Shown: positions 22,904 to 34,029 of the stretch, piece by piece
How positions within the stretch are numbered: the first letter of the stretch is position 1
Layout of the letters: each line of letters starts with the position of its first letter
Notes under the pieces: model-generated
Database searches by the model: none
What the model was told of the DNA's origin: nothing
Seen by the model: only the letters and a program-made list of their open reading frames with translations
Made by a program: the position numbers and the translations under genes
Origin: Neocallimastix lanati (nom. inval.)
Taxonomy: Eukaryota > Neocallimastigomycota > Neocallimastigomycetes > Neocallimastigales > Neocallimastigaceae
DNA length: 64,000 nt
Direction of reading: 5' to 3'
NCBI GenBank assembly: GCA_016946835.1
Contig: JACVTC010000179.1
Span: 1 to 64,000 of the forward strand

Positions 22904-24475
22904 TTATTCCTCTTTTTTAATTTCAATTAATTCTTTATCACTCTCTTGTTTTACTTTTTTATCAGTTTTATCTTCTTTATCACATTTTCCTTTATCTTCT
23001 TCATCTAATTTTCTCTTTAATGATTTATATTTTGTTAATTCTCTTTCCAATTCTCTTATTCGATCTCTTAATTTTGTTTCTTGTTCATTCCATTCTGGTC
23101 TGTTACCTTCTAAAATAGCTATTCTCATATTTAAAGAACTATTTTCATTTTCTAATTGCTTAACATATTTTTCTAAATTTTCCATTCTTAACATTTTTCT
23201 CATTCTTGATCTTCTGGCAGCTTCAGTATTCTTCTTACGTTTTATTGCTAATTCCATTGAAAGCACTTTTTGTTGTTCGAATAAAATATTTCCATTAATA
23301 TTATTAAAAATAAAGGGTTGATTAAGCATTGTATTTTGAATTTGACCTACACATTGTCCATTTGAGTATACTTGACTATATGTTGAAGTATTTTGATAAA
23401 CAGCAGGAACAGGTTGACTTTGAACATTTCCTTGAGAATTATTAATAATCATTATATTTTGATTATTTTGAGGTATATTTTGTTGAATGACAAAAGAGGT
23501 ATTTCTGGAATGAATCTGGGGATTAGAGGGTTGTTGTGAAATAATAGTTGCATTACTAATCATGCCAATATTTTGTTGGGTAACAGGTAAAGAAGTAACT
23601 TGAGTTTGATTTGAAATTTGATTTTTATATTGGGAATTATTGATATTAGTTCCTATAAAAGTATTTGCATTTTGAGTAACATATTTATTTGTTGAATATA
23701 TTGTTTGAGTTTGAGTTTTTATTAAGTAAGCATTATTATTCATTGATGGTGATAAACCTTGTTGTTGTTGATTCATAGTAGAAGAGGGATCATTATTCGA
23801 AGGACTTACTACTGAAGTATTAGTATTTGAATTAGAATTAATATTAGAATTGATATTACTATAAGAGGTATAAAGAGTTGTTGTTGTATTGCTATTATTA
23901 ATAGGTTGACTCTTGGACTTATTATCAATTACTGTATCGGTATTATCGACTAGCGGTATTTTATTCTCCCCAGTTGTATTAGCATTTGCATTTGAAGGAT
24001 TTAGAGTTGAGTTATTTTCTTGAAAGTTACTATTTATAACAGAAGATGATAAACTGGTAGTATTTTTATTTATAGGATCAATATTAGTTGATTCAGTAGA
24101 ATTAAATGTATTTGAAATCGAAGGTGATGCTGAAGAAGCAGTCGAAACTGGTGAATAAAGAATATTTTTACTTTGATTTGAAGAATTAACTAATTTATCA
24201 TTATTTATATTCACACCTACAGGTGACGGAAAAGATGTTTTATTTATATATTGAGTTTGTGGATATTGTTGATATGAAGAAACTTGTGAAGTTTGAATTA
24301 AATTTACTTGTTGTCCTTGCTGTCCAACAATTGATGGTTGTGTAGAAACATTTTGATATGTTGTGTAAATAATATTTTTATTAATAAGGGGTTGATTATT
24401 ATATATCCCATTATCTTGTATGGGTGAATATACTTGCTTATTATTCATATTGTTAATATTTCCTTGATTTGACAT
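22904..24475 (-). CDS. GCN4/CPC1-type bZIP transcription factor
   Basis: A 523-residue nuclear regulator. The start chosen is the ATG at 24475 (MSNQGNINNMNN); the frame is open for 11 more codons but begins with TTG. Residues 1 to about 405 are low-complexity, rich in Asn, Ser, Gln and Thr, as in activation regions. A basic region (KRKKNTEAARRSRMRK) follows at about 412-427, then a leucine zipper with Leu every seven residues (LEKYVKQLENENSSLNM) and a second helical segment rich in charged residues. The tail is Lys/Glu-rich. NTEAARRSR is the DNA-contact block of yeast Gcn4 and Neurospora CPC-1, which bind TGACTC-type sites in amino-acid control genes. That target is inferred from family; other bZIP roles are possible. 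Confidence 0.93.
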   Translation of the reverse strand: MSNQGNINNMNNKQVYSPIQDNGIYNNQPLINKNIIYTTYQNVSTQPSIVGQQGQQVNLIQTSQVSSYQQYPQTQYINKTSFPSPVGVNINNDKLVNSSNQSKNILYSPVSTASSASPSISNTFNSTESTNIDPINKNTTSLSSSVINSNFQENNSTLNPSNANANTTGENKIPLVDNTDTVIDNKSKSQPINNSNTTTTLYTSYSNINSNINSNSNTNTSVVSPSNNDPSSTMNQQQQGLSPSMNNNAYLIKTQTQTIYSTNKYVTQNANTFIGTNINNSQYKNQISNQTQVTSLPVTQQNIGMISNATIISQQPSNPQIHSRNTSFVIQQNIPQNNQNIMIINNSQGNVQSQPVPAVYQNTSTYSQVYSNGQCVGQIQNTMLNQPFIFNNINGNILFEQQKVLSMELAIKRKKNTEAARRSRMRKMLRMENLEKYVKQLENENSSLNMRIAILEGNRPEWNEQETKLRDRIRELERELTKYKSLKRKLDEEDKGKCDKEDKTDKKVKQESDKELIEIKKEE

Positions 24476-24579
24476 ACTTGTATTTATATAAAAAAAATAA
24501 ACGTTCAATTTATTTAAAGAATTAATTATTTTTTTTTAGAAAAAAAAAAAAAACTCTATATATATTTTAATTGTAATTT

Positions 24580-24597
24580 TTATAAAAGAACGTTCAT
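24580..24597 (-). promoter_or_regulatory. Short upstream ORF before the bZIP gene
   Basis: ATG AAC GTT CTT TTA TAA (five codons) ends about 105 bases upstream of the bZIP start. Further upstream on the same strand are an ATG-TGA minimal ORF (24846-24851) and a five-codon ORF MTNLM (24847-24864). GCN4-type genes are controlled by such uORFs, but the transcript start is unknown and short ORFs are common by chance in AT-rich DNA. Confidence 0.35.
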
Positions 24598-24599
24598 TA

Positions 24600-26878
24600 A
24601 AATCTATATTTCTATTATTATTAATATTAAAATAAGTAAATATTTTATAAAATTATTTTTTTAAAACTAATTTTATATAGCTTAATAATAATAGACAACT
24701 TATTTTTATTTAATAATAATTAGTATTCTATAAATATGTGTAAATTATATATTAAAATATTTATTATTATTATTATTCCTACTTATTAGAATCATTTAAA
24801 ATAGAAAATTTAAAATAATTAAAATTTTAATAATTCTAATTTTTTTCACATTAAATTAGTCATTAATCTAAATAATAAAAATTTAGAGTTTAATATAGTA
24901 TTAATTACTATGTTTTTTTTTTTTATTATTTAAAAAAAAAAAAAAGTTAGTAATAGTTTACTTTAATATTACAATTAATTAAAATGAAAACTATTATTTT
25001 TATAAAATAATCCAATTTTTAGCTTCAGTTTAAATTTTTTTTTTTTTTTTCAAAAAAAAAAAAAATTCAAACAGTTAAGAAAAATAAATAGTTTTTATAT
25101 TAAATAAAAAAAGTTAAATAAAAAATTAATCATAATATTGATTTTATGAATATAAAAACTTTTTAATTATTAAAAGTAAATAAAAATAATAATATTTTAA
25201 GTTTACAGCTTAATAATAATTATATTAATATTTTTTATTTATTAAACTTTCAATTTTATAAATCCATTAAAATTGAATAATATTAAGTTAATTTTAAAAT
25301 ATATAAATAATATATTAATAATTAATAATATAATTCATCCATAATACTTGTTTAATATATATAATAAAAATTGATATTGTACTACTTTAAAATTAAATTT
25401 TACTTAAAAAAGAAAGGATAAATAAATTTAATATAAGATATCTTAGTATCTAAAATTTATTATTTTTTTTATTAAATAATAAATTAAAAAAATAAAATAA
25501 AAATAGAATAAAATAATATTTAAAAAAAAAAAAAAAAAAAAAACATTATTATTATTATTGAATATTGGATAATATGACAGTATATTCTTATATATTATAT
25601 AATTTATATTTATTATACATAAAATAAATATTATAAATATATCTTTATACCTTTAATATAAAATACATTTATTCCTTAATATTTTTACACTATTAATTAA
25701 CCCTTAAAAGAAATATAAAATATTTTTTATTTAATTTTACTTTAATTTATAGTTTTTATAAATATAAATATATATAAATGTTAGCTACTTTTTTAAATTA
25801 CAGAATATGAAAATCACTAAAAATAAAAATATAATAATAATACAATTACACTATCAAATAAACCATATAAAAAGAAATATATATATTTTCTTTTGATAGA
25901 GAATCCCAGATTGATTTCAAAATGGTTTATACATAGAAAAAAAGATTAATTATTTACTATCACAAAATAGCAACTGATTTATGTTAAAACGTCTGAAAAT
26001 TTTTTAAAAATAATATTAAATTATATTATTAATAATTAATAGAAATGAATTTATAAATAAATAAAATTTGAATATTCATTTAATCTTTATATTTAAATAT
26101 TAAAATATATTAATAATGTATAATTAGAATTAATTATTTTATTTTTTTTAAAAATAAAAAAAATAAAAAAAAAATAATTATATCGAATAAAAAGATAATA
26201 AAAAAAAAAATAAAAATATAAATAGAAGAAAAAGAAAAATGAAATAAATTTTTAAGTTATAAAATATTTAAAGTGATTTAAATTAATTAAAATGAGAAAT
26301 TATTATATGAATATTAAATATATTATATATAATTTTTTTTGATTCTTTTATTTCTGACATGACATAAATATTTTAATAATAATAAAAAAATAAATAATAA
26401 AAAAAAAATTTTATTCAATTTTAAAAGATCCAACTAATATCTAAAATAAAATATAATAAAGTAAATAGTTGATATGAATATAAAGTACAGATTGAATAAA
26501 ATAAAATAAAATAAAAAAAGACAAAATTCATATTAATAAAAAAAATTTTTTTCCTTTTTCCTTATGAATTCTGAATATAAAGAATAAATTATACGATAAT
26601 CTTCATTATACTTAAAATAAAAATAATTTCATTTGTATTATTAAATTTTAGCAGCAGTAATAATAATATATTAATAATTTAAATACAACTTTCCTTTCAC
26701 CAATAGATAGTTCATATCTATATTATTTAATTTTTTTTTTAGAGATATATTCAAAATTTTTACAATATGAAAAAATATATATATAATACATAATAAAAAA
26801 CTATAATAAATAGTTCTATAATAAAAAAAATAAAAAAAAAAAAGATTTCTTTTAAATTTATTTAATTTATTAAATATG
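24600..26878. other. AT-rich intergenic stretch upstream of the bZIP gene
   Basis: No gene. Apart from the uORFs it contains poly-A/T runs and no supportable motif. The bZIP promoter must lie in its left part. Confidence 0.55.
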
Positions 26879-26882
26879 TATC

Positions 26883-27445
26883 TGATATACAACTCAAAAG
26901 TTCGATGTACTTTTGTTGGGATTTATTTATTAAATTTATTAATTTATTATTTATTTATTTATTTAATTTTATATAGAAACTACATATATTTAAAAAGACT
27001 ATTTAACAACTTTCTTATTCTTTTAATTACAAACTAACTTAACATAATATAACTTTTAATCTTAACTTTTACTTAACAACGACGACTACAGCCTCGCTAT
27101 TCTCTTAATTCAGAGAAATGCTTTATTTTTATGTTATTTAGTTATAATTAACTATTTAATTAATTGTTCTTGTGATTAGAATAAACTATTAATAATTATT
27201 ATTTAAGGAAATATTTAATAACTATATAAATATAAATATAAAATAATAAGAATATAATTAAAACATTGATTTATGCTATAAAATTTATTATTAATTATAA
27301 ATATAATTAATATATAAAATCAAGCCACATATTGAAATTGTTGTAAAATCATTAGATTTAAATTTGATTTATGACATTAATTTATGTTTGAATAATAAAA
27401 ACTAATTTTATATTAATTAAGGTTTGAATATTTCATTTTATATCA
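26883..27445 (-). repeat. 3' LTR of element C
   Basis: 563 bp, identical by eye to 30906-31468. Confidence 0.95.
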
Positions 27446-27467
27446 TTCGTCCCACCTTAAGATACAA

Positions 27468-29420
27468 CTATACATTAGTTGTATTAAATTTTATAATATT
27501 TTTAAGGTGTACTGGTCGTTCTAAGCATGTATGTGTGTTAGGATCCATTAATTGAACTGTATTAAATTTCTTTTTAACTACTTGATAAGGTCCAACAAAA
27601 TAAGGGTCTAGTTTATATCTCGAAAATTTTTTTACTTTGACGAACTCGCCAATTTTTATTTCATTTTGTTTCTTTGTTGCATATTTTTCTGTAGTATTTG
27701 AAAATTCATTTTTCATGATAATTTTTCTAGAGTTATCTCGGTCTTTAATGTATTCTTCTGCATTTAAATTTATAAAATGGTCCTCTAAAACTTCTTTCTT
27801 AAATTCACTAATTTCTTTGTTACCTTTAGTATTAATTTCATTTTGTTCTTGTTCTATTTCATTTGCACTTTCATTATTACTAGAATCTTTATGATTTATA
27901 GCATTAACTTGGTAATTATTATTGTTAATATATATATCTATTTTATTTTCTAATATTTTATTCATATATAATATTATATTATTGAAAACTTGGTATAATT
28001 GATTTTGCAATTGACATAGATCTTTAATTTTATGTTTTTCATCCATAAAAGCATCTCTTTCATTATATTGTAATATATAGGTTTTTATATTGTGCAATAT
28101 ATTATTATTATACTCAATGATATTGGATTTTAATTGAATCAATTGATTTATAAATTTTTTTAATTTATTTTGATTTATTTCTTGTATATGTCTATTACAA
28201 TTTATATTATTCTTCATATTATTAATATATTCTAATATATTATCATTTAAATTAGTTAATTTATTTCTATATATATTTTGATTATAATAAATTTTATTAT
28301 CTTTGGTGTCTCCAGAATTTATTGAATTTTTGGAATATTCCATGATTTTTGGATTTTCTATATACCTTGCTTTTTCCCTCGAAATTTTTAAATTTGAAAT
28401 AATTTTGAAATTTTTAATTTTATTGTCTAAATTAATTTTTGGAATTTTTGCATTAGAAATTTTTAACTTTTCTGATTTATTAAAATTTTTACTTTTCATA
28501 ATGTCCTTCTTTCTTAAGTCCTTATTCTTTCCCTCCTGAGATGATACTTCCTTTTTCTTAGATATTTCTTTTATACTATTTTCTTCATTATTCTTATTAG
28601 GTCTAATAAAATTGATACCACACGAATTCTTTTCAATAGCTTGGTTCTCAACGATAGGAGCAATGATATCAAAGTTTTCAACTGAAGTAAAACGACACAA
28701 CGATCTTAACATAGGATGAATAAAAAGGTAATTATCAGCAATTGATTTAAGTCCTAATAAGAAATCAAAGTAAATATCTTTATGATCAATAACACAGAAA
28801 TCTGCTGTGAAAGTATAATTATTAATTGAAACTTTTAGTCGAACCACGATAGCATTCGCAATAGTACTATCCCCAAGAGCTTCATAAATTCTGCCTCTAC
28901 ATATATTAACTTGTTCATAGGTACCAGGTAGACTATTAATATAACTAGTACTTACTAAATTCAAATTACTTCCAGAATCTATGAGTAATCTTCCTTCGGT
29001 ATTGTCTACCGATGCATTTACGATTCCCAAGTCGTCACTATGAAATTTTGTATTTTCTATTTTATTCTGATTATTTTCTTCTTCATTAATAATAAAAGGT
29101 TTCATGGCATCCAAAGAGCTAACAAATTGAATTTTTTCTAATTTTAAATTTTTGGTTAGTTCGGACCTTAATTTTGGACATATATCTAAAATTTGACCAA
29201 AAGTAATATTGCATTTGGTATTGGCTAAATCTTTAATAATTTCATACGGTTCCATATTGGTTAATTTAGCTAGATTTATGTGACGTTCTGGTTTTGTGTT
29301 ACCTTCCTGTTCATTAATTTTTAATTTTGTTTCTTCAAAGTCCACTTTCTTATTAATTACAGTTCCCTGTAAATTATTAATATTTGAATTTTTGAAATTA
29401 TTTCTATTTTTGTTATTCAA
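27468..29420 (-). CDS. Second ORF of element C: protease plus integrase tail
   Basis: A 650-residue protein. The first ~235 residues align with the protease region of element A (EPYEIIKDL; LLIDSGSNLNLVS; FIHPMLRSLCRF). A middle part of about 300 residues rich in Asn, Lys and Ile shows no known domain but has helix-like, repeatedly hydrophobic stretches. The last ~60 residues match an integrase GPY/F tail (KLDPYFVGPYQVVKKKFNTV; RPVHLKNI) as in element B. The frame stays open upstream of this Met towards the gag end, suggesting the usual gag-pol frameshift. Why the integrase tail is kept is unknown. Confidence 0.85.
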   Translation of the reverse strand: MNNKNRNNFKNSNINNLQGTVINKKVDFEETKLKINEQEGNTKPERHINLAKLTNMEPYEIIKDLANTKCNITFGQILDICPKLRSELTKNLKLEKIQFVSSLDAMKPFIINEEENNQNKIENTKFHSDDLGIVNASVDNTEGRLLIDSGSNLNLVSTSYINSLPGTYEQVNICRGRIYEALGDSTIANAIVVRLKVSINNYTFTADFCVIDHKDIYFDFLLGLKSIADNYLFIHPMLRSLCRFTSVENFDIIAPIVENQAIEKNSCGINFIRPNKNNEENSIKEISKKKEVSSQEGKNKDLRKKDIMKSKNFNKSEKLKISNAKIPKINLDNKIKNFKIISNLKISREKARYIENPKIMEYSKNSINSGDTKDNKIYYNQNIYRNKLTNLNDNILEYINNMKNNINCNRHIQEINQNKLKKFINQLIQLKSNIIEYNNNILHNIKTYILQYNERDAFMDEKHKIKDLCQLQNQLYQVFNNIILYMNKILENKIDIYINNNNYQVNAINHKDSSNNESANEIEQEQNEINTKGNKEISEFKKEVLEDHFINLNAEEYIKDRDNSRKIIMKNEFSNTTEKYATKKQNEIKIGEFVKVKKFSRYKLDPYFVGPYQVVKKKFNTVQLMDPNTHTCLERPVHLKNIIKFNTTNV

Positions 29421-29839
29421 CTGGTCTTCACGTGATGATTTGTTAACATAATTATTACTTTCTTTATTAATTTTATTTTTATTTTTAATTTCTTCATCTT
29501 TGTTAAATTTATTATCATTAATAATATGATTATTATTATTGTTTAAATCTGGAGAAGATTTATTTATTTTAATGCTCTCATTAAAGGTAATTGTCTTTAA
29601 ATTCTTTTTAACTTTAGGTTTTAGTATTTTCCTTTTTGATAAATCAACTTCTTCTTCTACTTCATCTTTTTCTTCTTCATCTTTTTGGAAAATATCACTT
29701 CTATTAGCTGTATTCGCTTTAGCTTTCCTAATTTCCGTTCCAGCATCTAAAGAAAATTCCTTTCTTTTGGCAGCATCAACAAAATATTTCTTCTTCTCAG
29801 GAACGTTATTGGAATTTAAGGGAGAACGTTCACTCCCTC

Positions 29840-30760
29840 TTAGTAGTTTAAACGTTCGTTTGAGACATTAGCAGAACCACTTGATTCTTCATTTAGCATT
29901 CTTTGGTATTTCAAATATTCAAAGTGATTAAATTTTGGACAATTGTATTTCTTATGACCTTCTTCATTACAAAAATAGCACATCTGTACTCTATATTTAC
30001 CTTTATTTCCATCGTTAGTCAAATTATTATTTTTGAAATTATTATCACGTGATTCATGAGTGACTGGTTTATTATTAAAAATTTTGTTATTATGTGAATT
30101 AAATTTTTGGTTGTAAGAAGAATTTCCATTAGAGTTACTAGTTCTTTTTCCACATTCATTTTCAACTTCATCAATTAATTCGGCTGTAGAAAAAGCTTTT
30201 GCTAAACTAATTCTTTTTCCCGCAAGTTTAACACCTTTCCATGCTTCTTTCTTGTTAAAAATTGACTTCAAATAATCAGAAACAGAAATGTATCTACGAT
30301 CATCTTCATCGAGTTTATTATATAATTCTTTATATTCTTTATTAAATTCCTTTATATTTCCTCTGGTAGATATTGCCATATTTTTAAGTTTGTCAATGAT
30401 GTCTTCTGGATCCATATATAGGTCATGAAATTCTAGAAGAGCATCACGTATTTCTTCTAAAGATGGATAAACAATGTTATTATGCACATCTTTAGTTACT
30501 AATGCATTAAGACAATGGATACTTTTACCAATCACTTTAAATTTGCAATTATTAAAAATTTCTTTTTCATCAGTAATTTGGTAAAGAGTGATCCAAGCCT
30601 TCATCTGGTTATACCAAGCATCAACATCCTTATTTGAATCTGAAAGGACTTGAATGCATTGGAATTGCATTAGTTTATTTTGATTTTTAATTAATTCTTC
30701 AGTCATATTTTTAACTTTAATTCTATTTTCTAATTGACTGAAAAATTCTTTAATCGAAAA

Positions 30761-30763
<3 letters not shown>
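29840..30763 (-). CDS. Gag of element C
   Basis: 307 residues with a helical capsid-like region resembling the Gag of elements A and B, an Asn-rich linker and one CCHC zinc knuckle (CYFCNEEGHKKYNC) near residues 263-276. The frame is open throughout, so the element probably still supplies its own particle protein. Confidence 0.88.
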
Positions 30764-30805
<42 letters not shown>

Positions 30806-30885
30806 TATTATTATTATTATATTTTATTTTATTTTATTAAAAAAAATAATATCAAAATTTAATAAATATATTTTTCCTCCCACAA

Positions 30886-30903
30886 GAGCCGATATCTCCA
30901 CCA
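30886..30903 (-). other. Primer-binding site of element C
   Basis: Minus strand TGGTGGAGATATCGGCTC starts two bases inside the 5' LTR. It shares 15 bases with the site of element A, so both probably use the same or a very similar tRNA. Confidence 0.8.
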
Positions 30904-30905
30904 AA

Positions 30906-31468
30906 TGATATACAACTCAAAAGTTCGATGTACTTTTGTTGGGATTTATTTATTAAATTTATTAATTTATTATTTATTTATTTATTTAATTTTATATAGA
31001 AACTACATATATTTAAAAAGACTATTTAACAACTTTCTTATTCTTTTAATTACAAACTAACTTAACATAATATAACTTTTAATCTTAACTTTTACTTAAC
31101 AACGACGACTACAGCCTCGCTATTCTCTTAATTCAGAGAAATGCTTTATTTTTATGTTATTTAGTTATAATTAACTATTTAATTAATTGTTCTTGTGATT
31201 AGAATAAACTATTAATAATTATTATTTAAGGAAATATTTAATAACTATATAAATATAAATATAAAATAATAAGAATATAATTAAAACATTGATTTATGCT
31301 ATAAAATTTATTATTAATTATAAATATAATTAATATATAAAATCAAGCCACATATTGAAATTGTTGTAAAATCATTAGATTTAAATTTGATTTATGACAT
31401 TAATTTATGTTTGAATAATAAAAACTAATTTTATATTAATTAAGGTTTGAATATTTCATTTTATATCA
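30906..31468 (-). repeat. 5' LTR of element C
   Basis: 563 bp; its minus-strand ends are TGATATAAAA and TTGTATATCA. It matches 26883-27445. Confidence 0.95.
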
Positions 31469-31472
31469 TATC

Positions 31473-32310
31473 TTAATATTTTAAATGTATATTTATTAAT
31501 TAATAAAAAAAATGTTTAATTCATCCTAATTATTAATATATTAAAATATACATAATAATAAATTATTTATTATTTTTTAAACTCTGAAACATCTTTGATG
31601 TACAAAATTAATTAAAATAAAGTTAAAATTTTTAATTTAAATTTTTACATAAAATACAATTTTATTAATTAAAGTATCATAAATTAATACAAAAATAATC
31701 AATAATAATCAAAAATTATTTTTAAATGGATATGGTATTGAACTAAAGTAATAATAAAAAAAAAATTGTTTTCTTTTTTTATAATAATCTAAAAGCAATA
31801 TATTTATTTAAATATAAAAATATGAAATAAACCGTATTTTTATGAACAAAAAAATTTTTTTTTTCTGAATAATTTAAGGAAAATTTTTACAATTGACAAT
31901 GAAGATCATTTTTTTTTATAAAATTACTTCACCAAGTAGATTAATATAATATACAAAAACAAATCCTATAAATAATTAATTTCTATATTTATTGATGTAA
32001 GAATATAGCTTTATTATTTTCTATTGTTTCTTTAATGAATATTCATTTAATATTAGTCATTAGTCATATGCTAATTTTATTTGTGTAATTAATAATTGAT
32101 ATTTTACAGATAAGTTTTAATTTGTAAAATTTTATCATTTTTTCTGTAACAGTTTTATAATATATATTATTTTGTTCATACTCAAATTTAGAGTAAATTT
32201 TATATAAATTGTTTTTTTGTTATAATAAATTTATTGTTTAATTTATTATATTAAATTTTTTTAATGTTATAATACATATTATATATAAAAATATATTGAT
32301 AGTATTATTA

Positions 32311-32343
<33 letters not shown>

Positions 32344-32987
32344 AAAGCAAAATATATTTACTAATCTTTATTTTGAAATTCTAAAACTAGAATTATTATT
32401 TGAATATAAAATATATATATATATGTTCATAAAATATAATAAAAAACAATAATAAAATTTAATAAAAAAAAAAAAAAAAAACTTAAATAATTTCATAATT
32501 TTATACTAAATATCAAATGTATAAATAATTTCATAATTTCATACTATATATTAAATGTATAACTATAACAAAGAATTATATTTAATTAACAATTATATAA
32601 AAATATATTAATAATATTAATTATAATATTATTTTACACTTTTGATATTTTACACTTTCAATATGTAGAAAAAAAATGTTTTTATTCAATATTTATGTAA
32701 TTAAATCTTTATTTTTATTCTTTTACATATATATATTATATATATATATTATATATTATTTGTTACAATTTTTATAAATATTGTATCAAAAGATAAAATA
32801 TTTATTAATTCTCGTTATAAAAAAAGATAAATATATTATCTTTTTTAGTTACTTGAATAAATTAAATATTTTTTTTTTTTTGGTTATTATTCTTTTTTTT
32901 CGGTTCTTCTTCTTTTTTTTTTTGGTTCTTCTTCTTTTTTTTCGGTTCTTCTTCTTTTTTTTTCGGTTCTTCTTCTTTTTTTTTGGT

Positions 32988-33029
<42 letters not shown>

Positions 33030-33483
33030 GTTAATCTTCTTTTTTTTAGATTATTCTTTTTTTTTTTTTTTTTTTTTTTTTCACTATTATTATTATTTTA
33101 TTATTTTATTTTGTTTATTTTTAAATTTTATGATGAAAAAAATATTCTTTTATACCATTTATATTATTGATCGACAAAACTTAATACATTAATAAAACCA
33201 TCTAAGTATATAACCAATTATTCTAAAGTATAATAAATGTAACATATGCTTAAAAAAATAATAAAAAAAAAAAAAAAAAAAAAACTAAATAATAATAAAT
33301 ATAACAAAATAATAAATACAATATCAATAAATAAAATAATTGTTAAAAATTTTTTTCTTTTTAATTTAATGTAATTCTACTCACCTCTAATTTAAATTTT
33401 ATAAAACATTATAATTTTTAAATAAATAAATATTATATTATATTTAATAAATCTAAATTTATTACCAATAAAATAAATCATTA
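31473..33483. other. AT-rich intergenic stretch
   Basis: No gene seen. It contains the T-rich minisatellite at 32879-33084 and several poly-A/T runs. The 129-codon Phe-rich frame at 32781-33170 is only the translation of that T-rich repeat. Confidence 0.6.
32879..33084. repeat. T-rich minisatellite
   Basis: About five units of GGTTCTTCTTCTTTTTTTTT(C) of 20-22 bp at 32881-32990, then long poly-T runs with two further GGTTAATC/GATTATTC-type interruptions. Confidence 0.8.
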
Positions 33484-33613
33484 TTAACTTTTTTTTGAAG
33501 TTCTCCAATATACTATATATAAAGTATCTAATATTGCTCCAAAGATTAATAGAATATATTTAGATTTAACTAAATCTATATCCATAAAGACTAAAGAAGC
33601 TTGATATAACAAA
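33484..33613 (-). other. Exon-like open stretch (C-terminal end of an unknown protein?)
   Basis: On the minus strand, a 42-codon open frame ends at TAA (33484-33486). It has a mixed, protein-like composition (LVFMDIDLVKSKYILLIFGA, then LDTLYIVYWRTSKKS) with one hydrophobic segment. It is preceded by TTTCAAATCTTCAATTAG, which would make a fair 3' splice site. No joined upstream exon in a matching phase could be found, so this may be the relic of a spliced membrane-protein gene or chance. Confidence 0.25.
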
Positions 33614-33896
33614 CTAATTGAAGATTTGAAAATGGATTTCAATTATATGTATACTTATTATAATAATCTTTTTTTCATTATTGACAGGGATAACAATAAG
33701 TATTAAATTTTATATTGTCTTTTAAAACATATCAATAATTTGGTATAAAATTTTTTATATTCAAATTGATTTTAATAAAAAAATTTTCCCAAATAATATT
33801 ATATATAATCATATTTTATTATATATATAATTGTATTTCATTATTTTATAATTAGAATATACTTAAATAATAATTAATTATATTTATATTTATGCT

Positions 33897-34015
33897 AGCA
33901 GGGGCAATGCTTCTGAAGGAGAAGACCATAATTTTTTTCAGATAGTCAATTTAAACCCTAATCCGGAATAAGAATTCCTTTTAAACAGAAATCTCATAAT
34001 CTGGAGGTGAGGTTC
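33897..34015. other. G+C-richer island, unidentified
   Basis: About 120 bp much less AT-rich than its surroundings, starting AGCAGGGGCAATGCTTCTG. It holds small hairpins CTTCT/AGAAG and GGAAT/ATTCC. It matches no spliceosomal, SRP or tRNA gene that I recognise. One frame is open for about 25 codons after an AG. It may be a structured RNA, an exon or a repeat fragment. Confidence 0.4.
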
Positions 34016-34029
34016 GTTGCATATGTATT

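Larger units (their letters stand above)
26883..31468 (-). mobile_element. Non-autonomous Ty3/gypsy element C (Gag + protease only)
   Basis: A 4,586-bp minus-strand element. Its 563-bp LTRs (30906-31468 as 5' LTR, 26883-27445 as 3' LTR; TGATATAAAA...TTGTATATCA on the minus strand) show no difference by eye. Both outer flanks carry the 4-bp duplication TATC (26879-26882 and 31469-31472). Parts in order are primer-binding site, gag, a second ORF with protease and an integrase C-terminal tail, and a purine tract AAGGTGGGACGA before the 3' LTR. I recognise no RT, RNase H or integrase core, so it must use enzymes from relatives such as element A. The LTR match indicates a very recent insertion. 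Confidence 0.93.

Noticed and set aside
24476-24508. Longer start of the bZIP protein (MNVYFF...)
   Set aside because: The first codon is TTG; the first ATG in the frame is at 24475.
26671-26892. 73-codon ORF left of element C
   Set aside because: AT-rich spacer translation crossing into the LTR; no support.
32781-33170. 129-codon Phe-rich ORF
   Set aside because: It is the translation of poly-T and the TTCTTC minisatellite.
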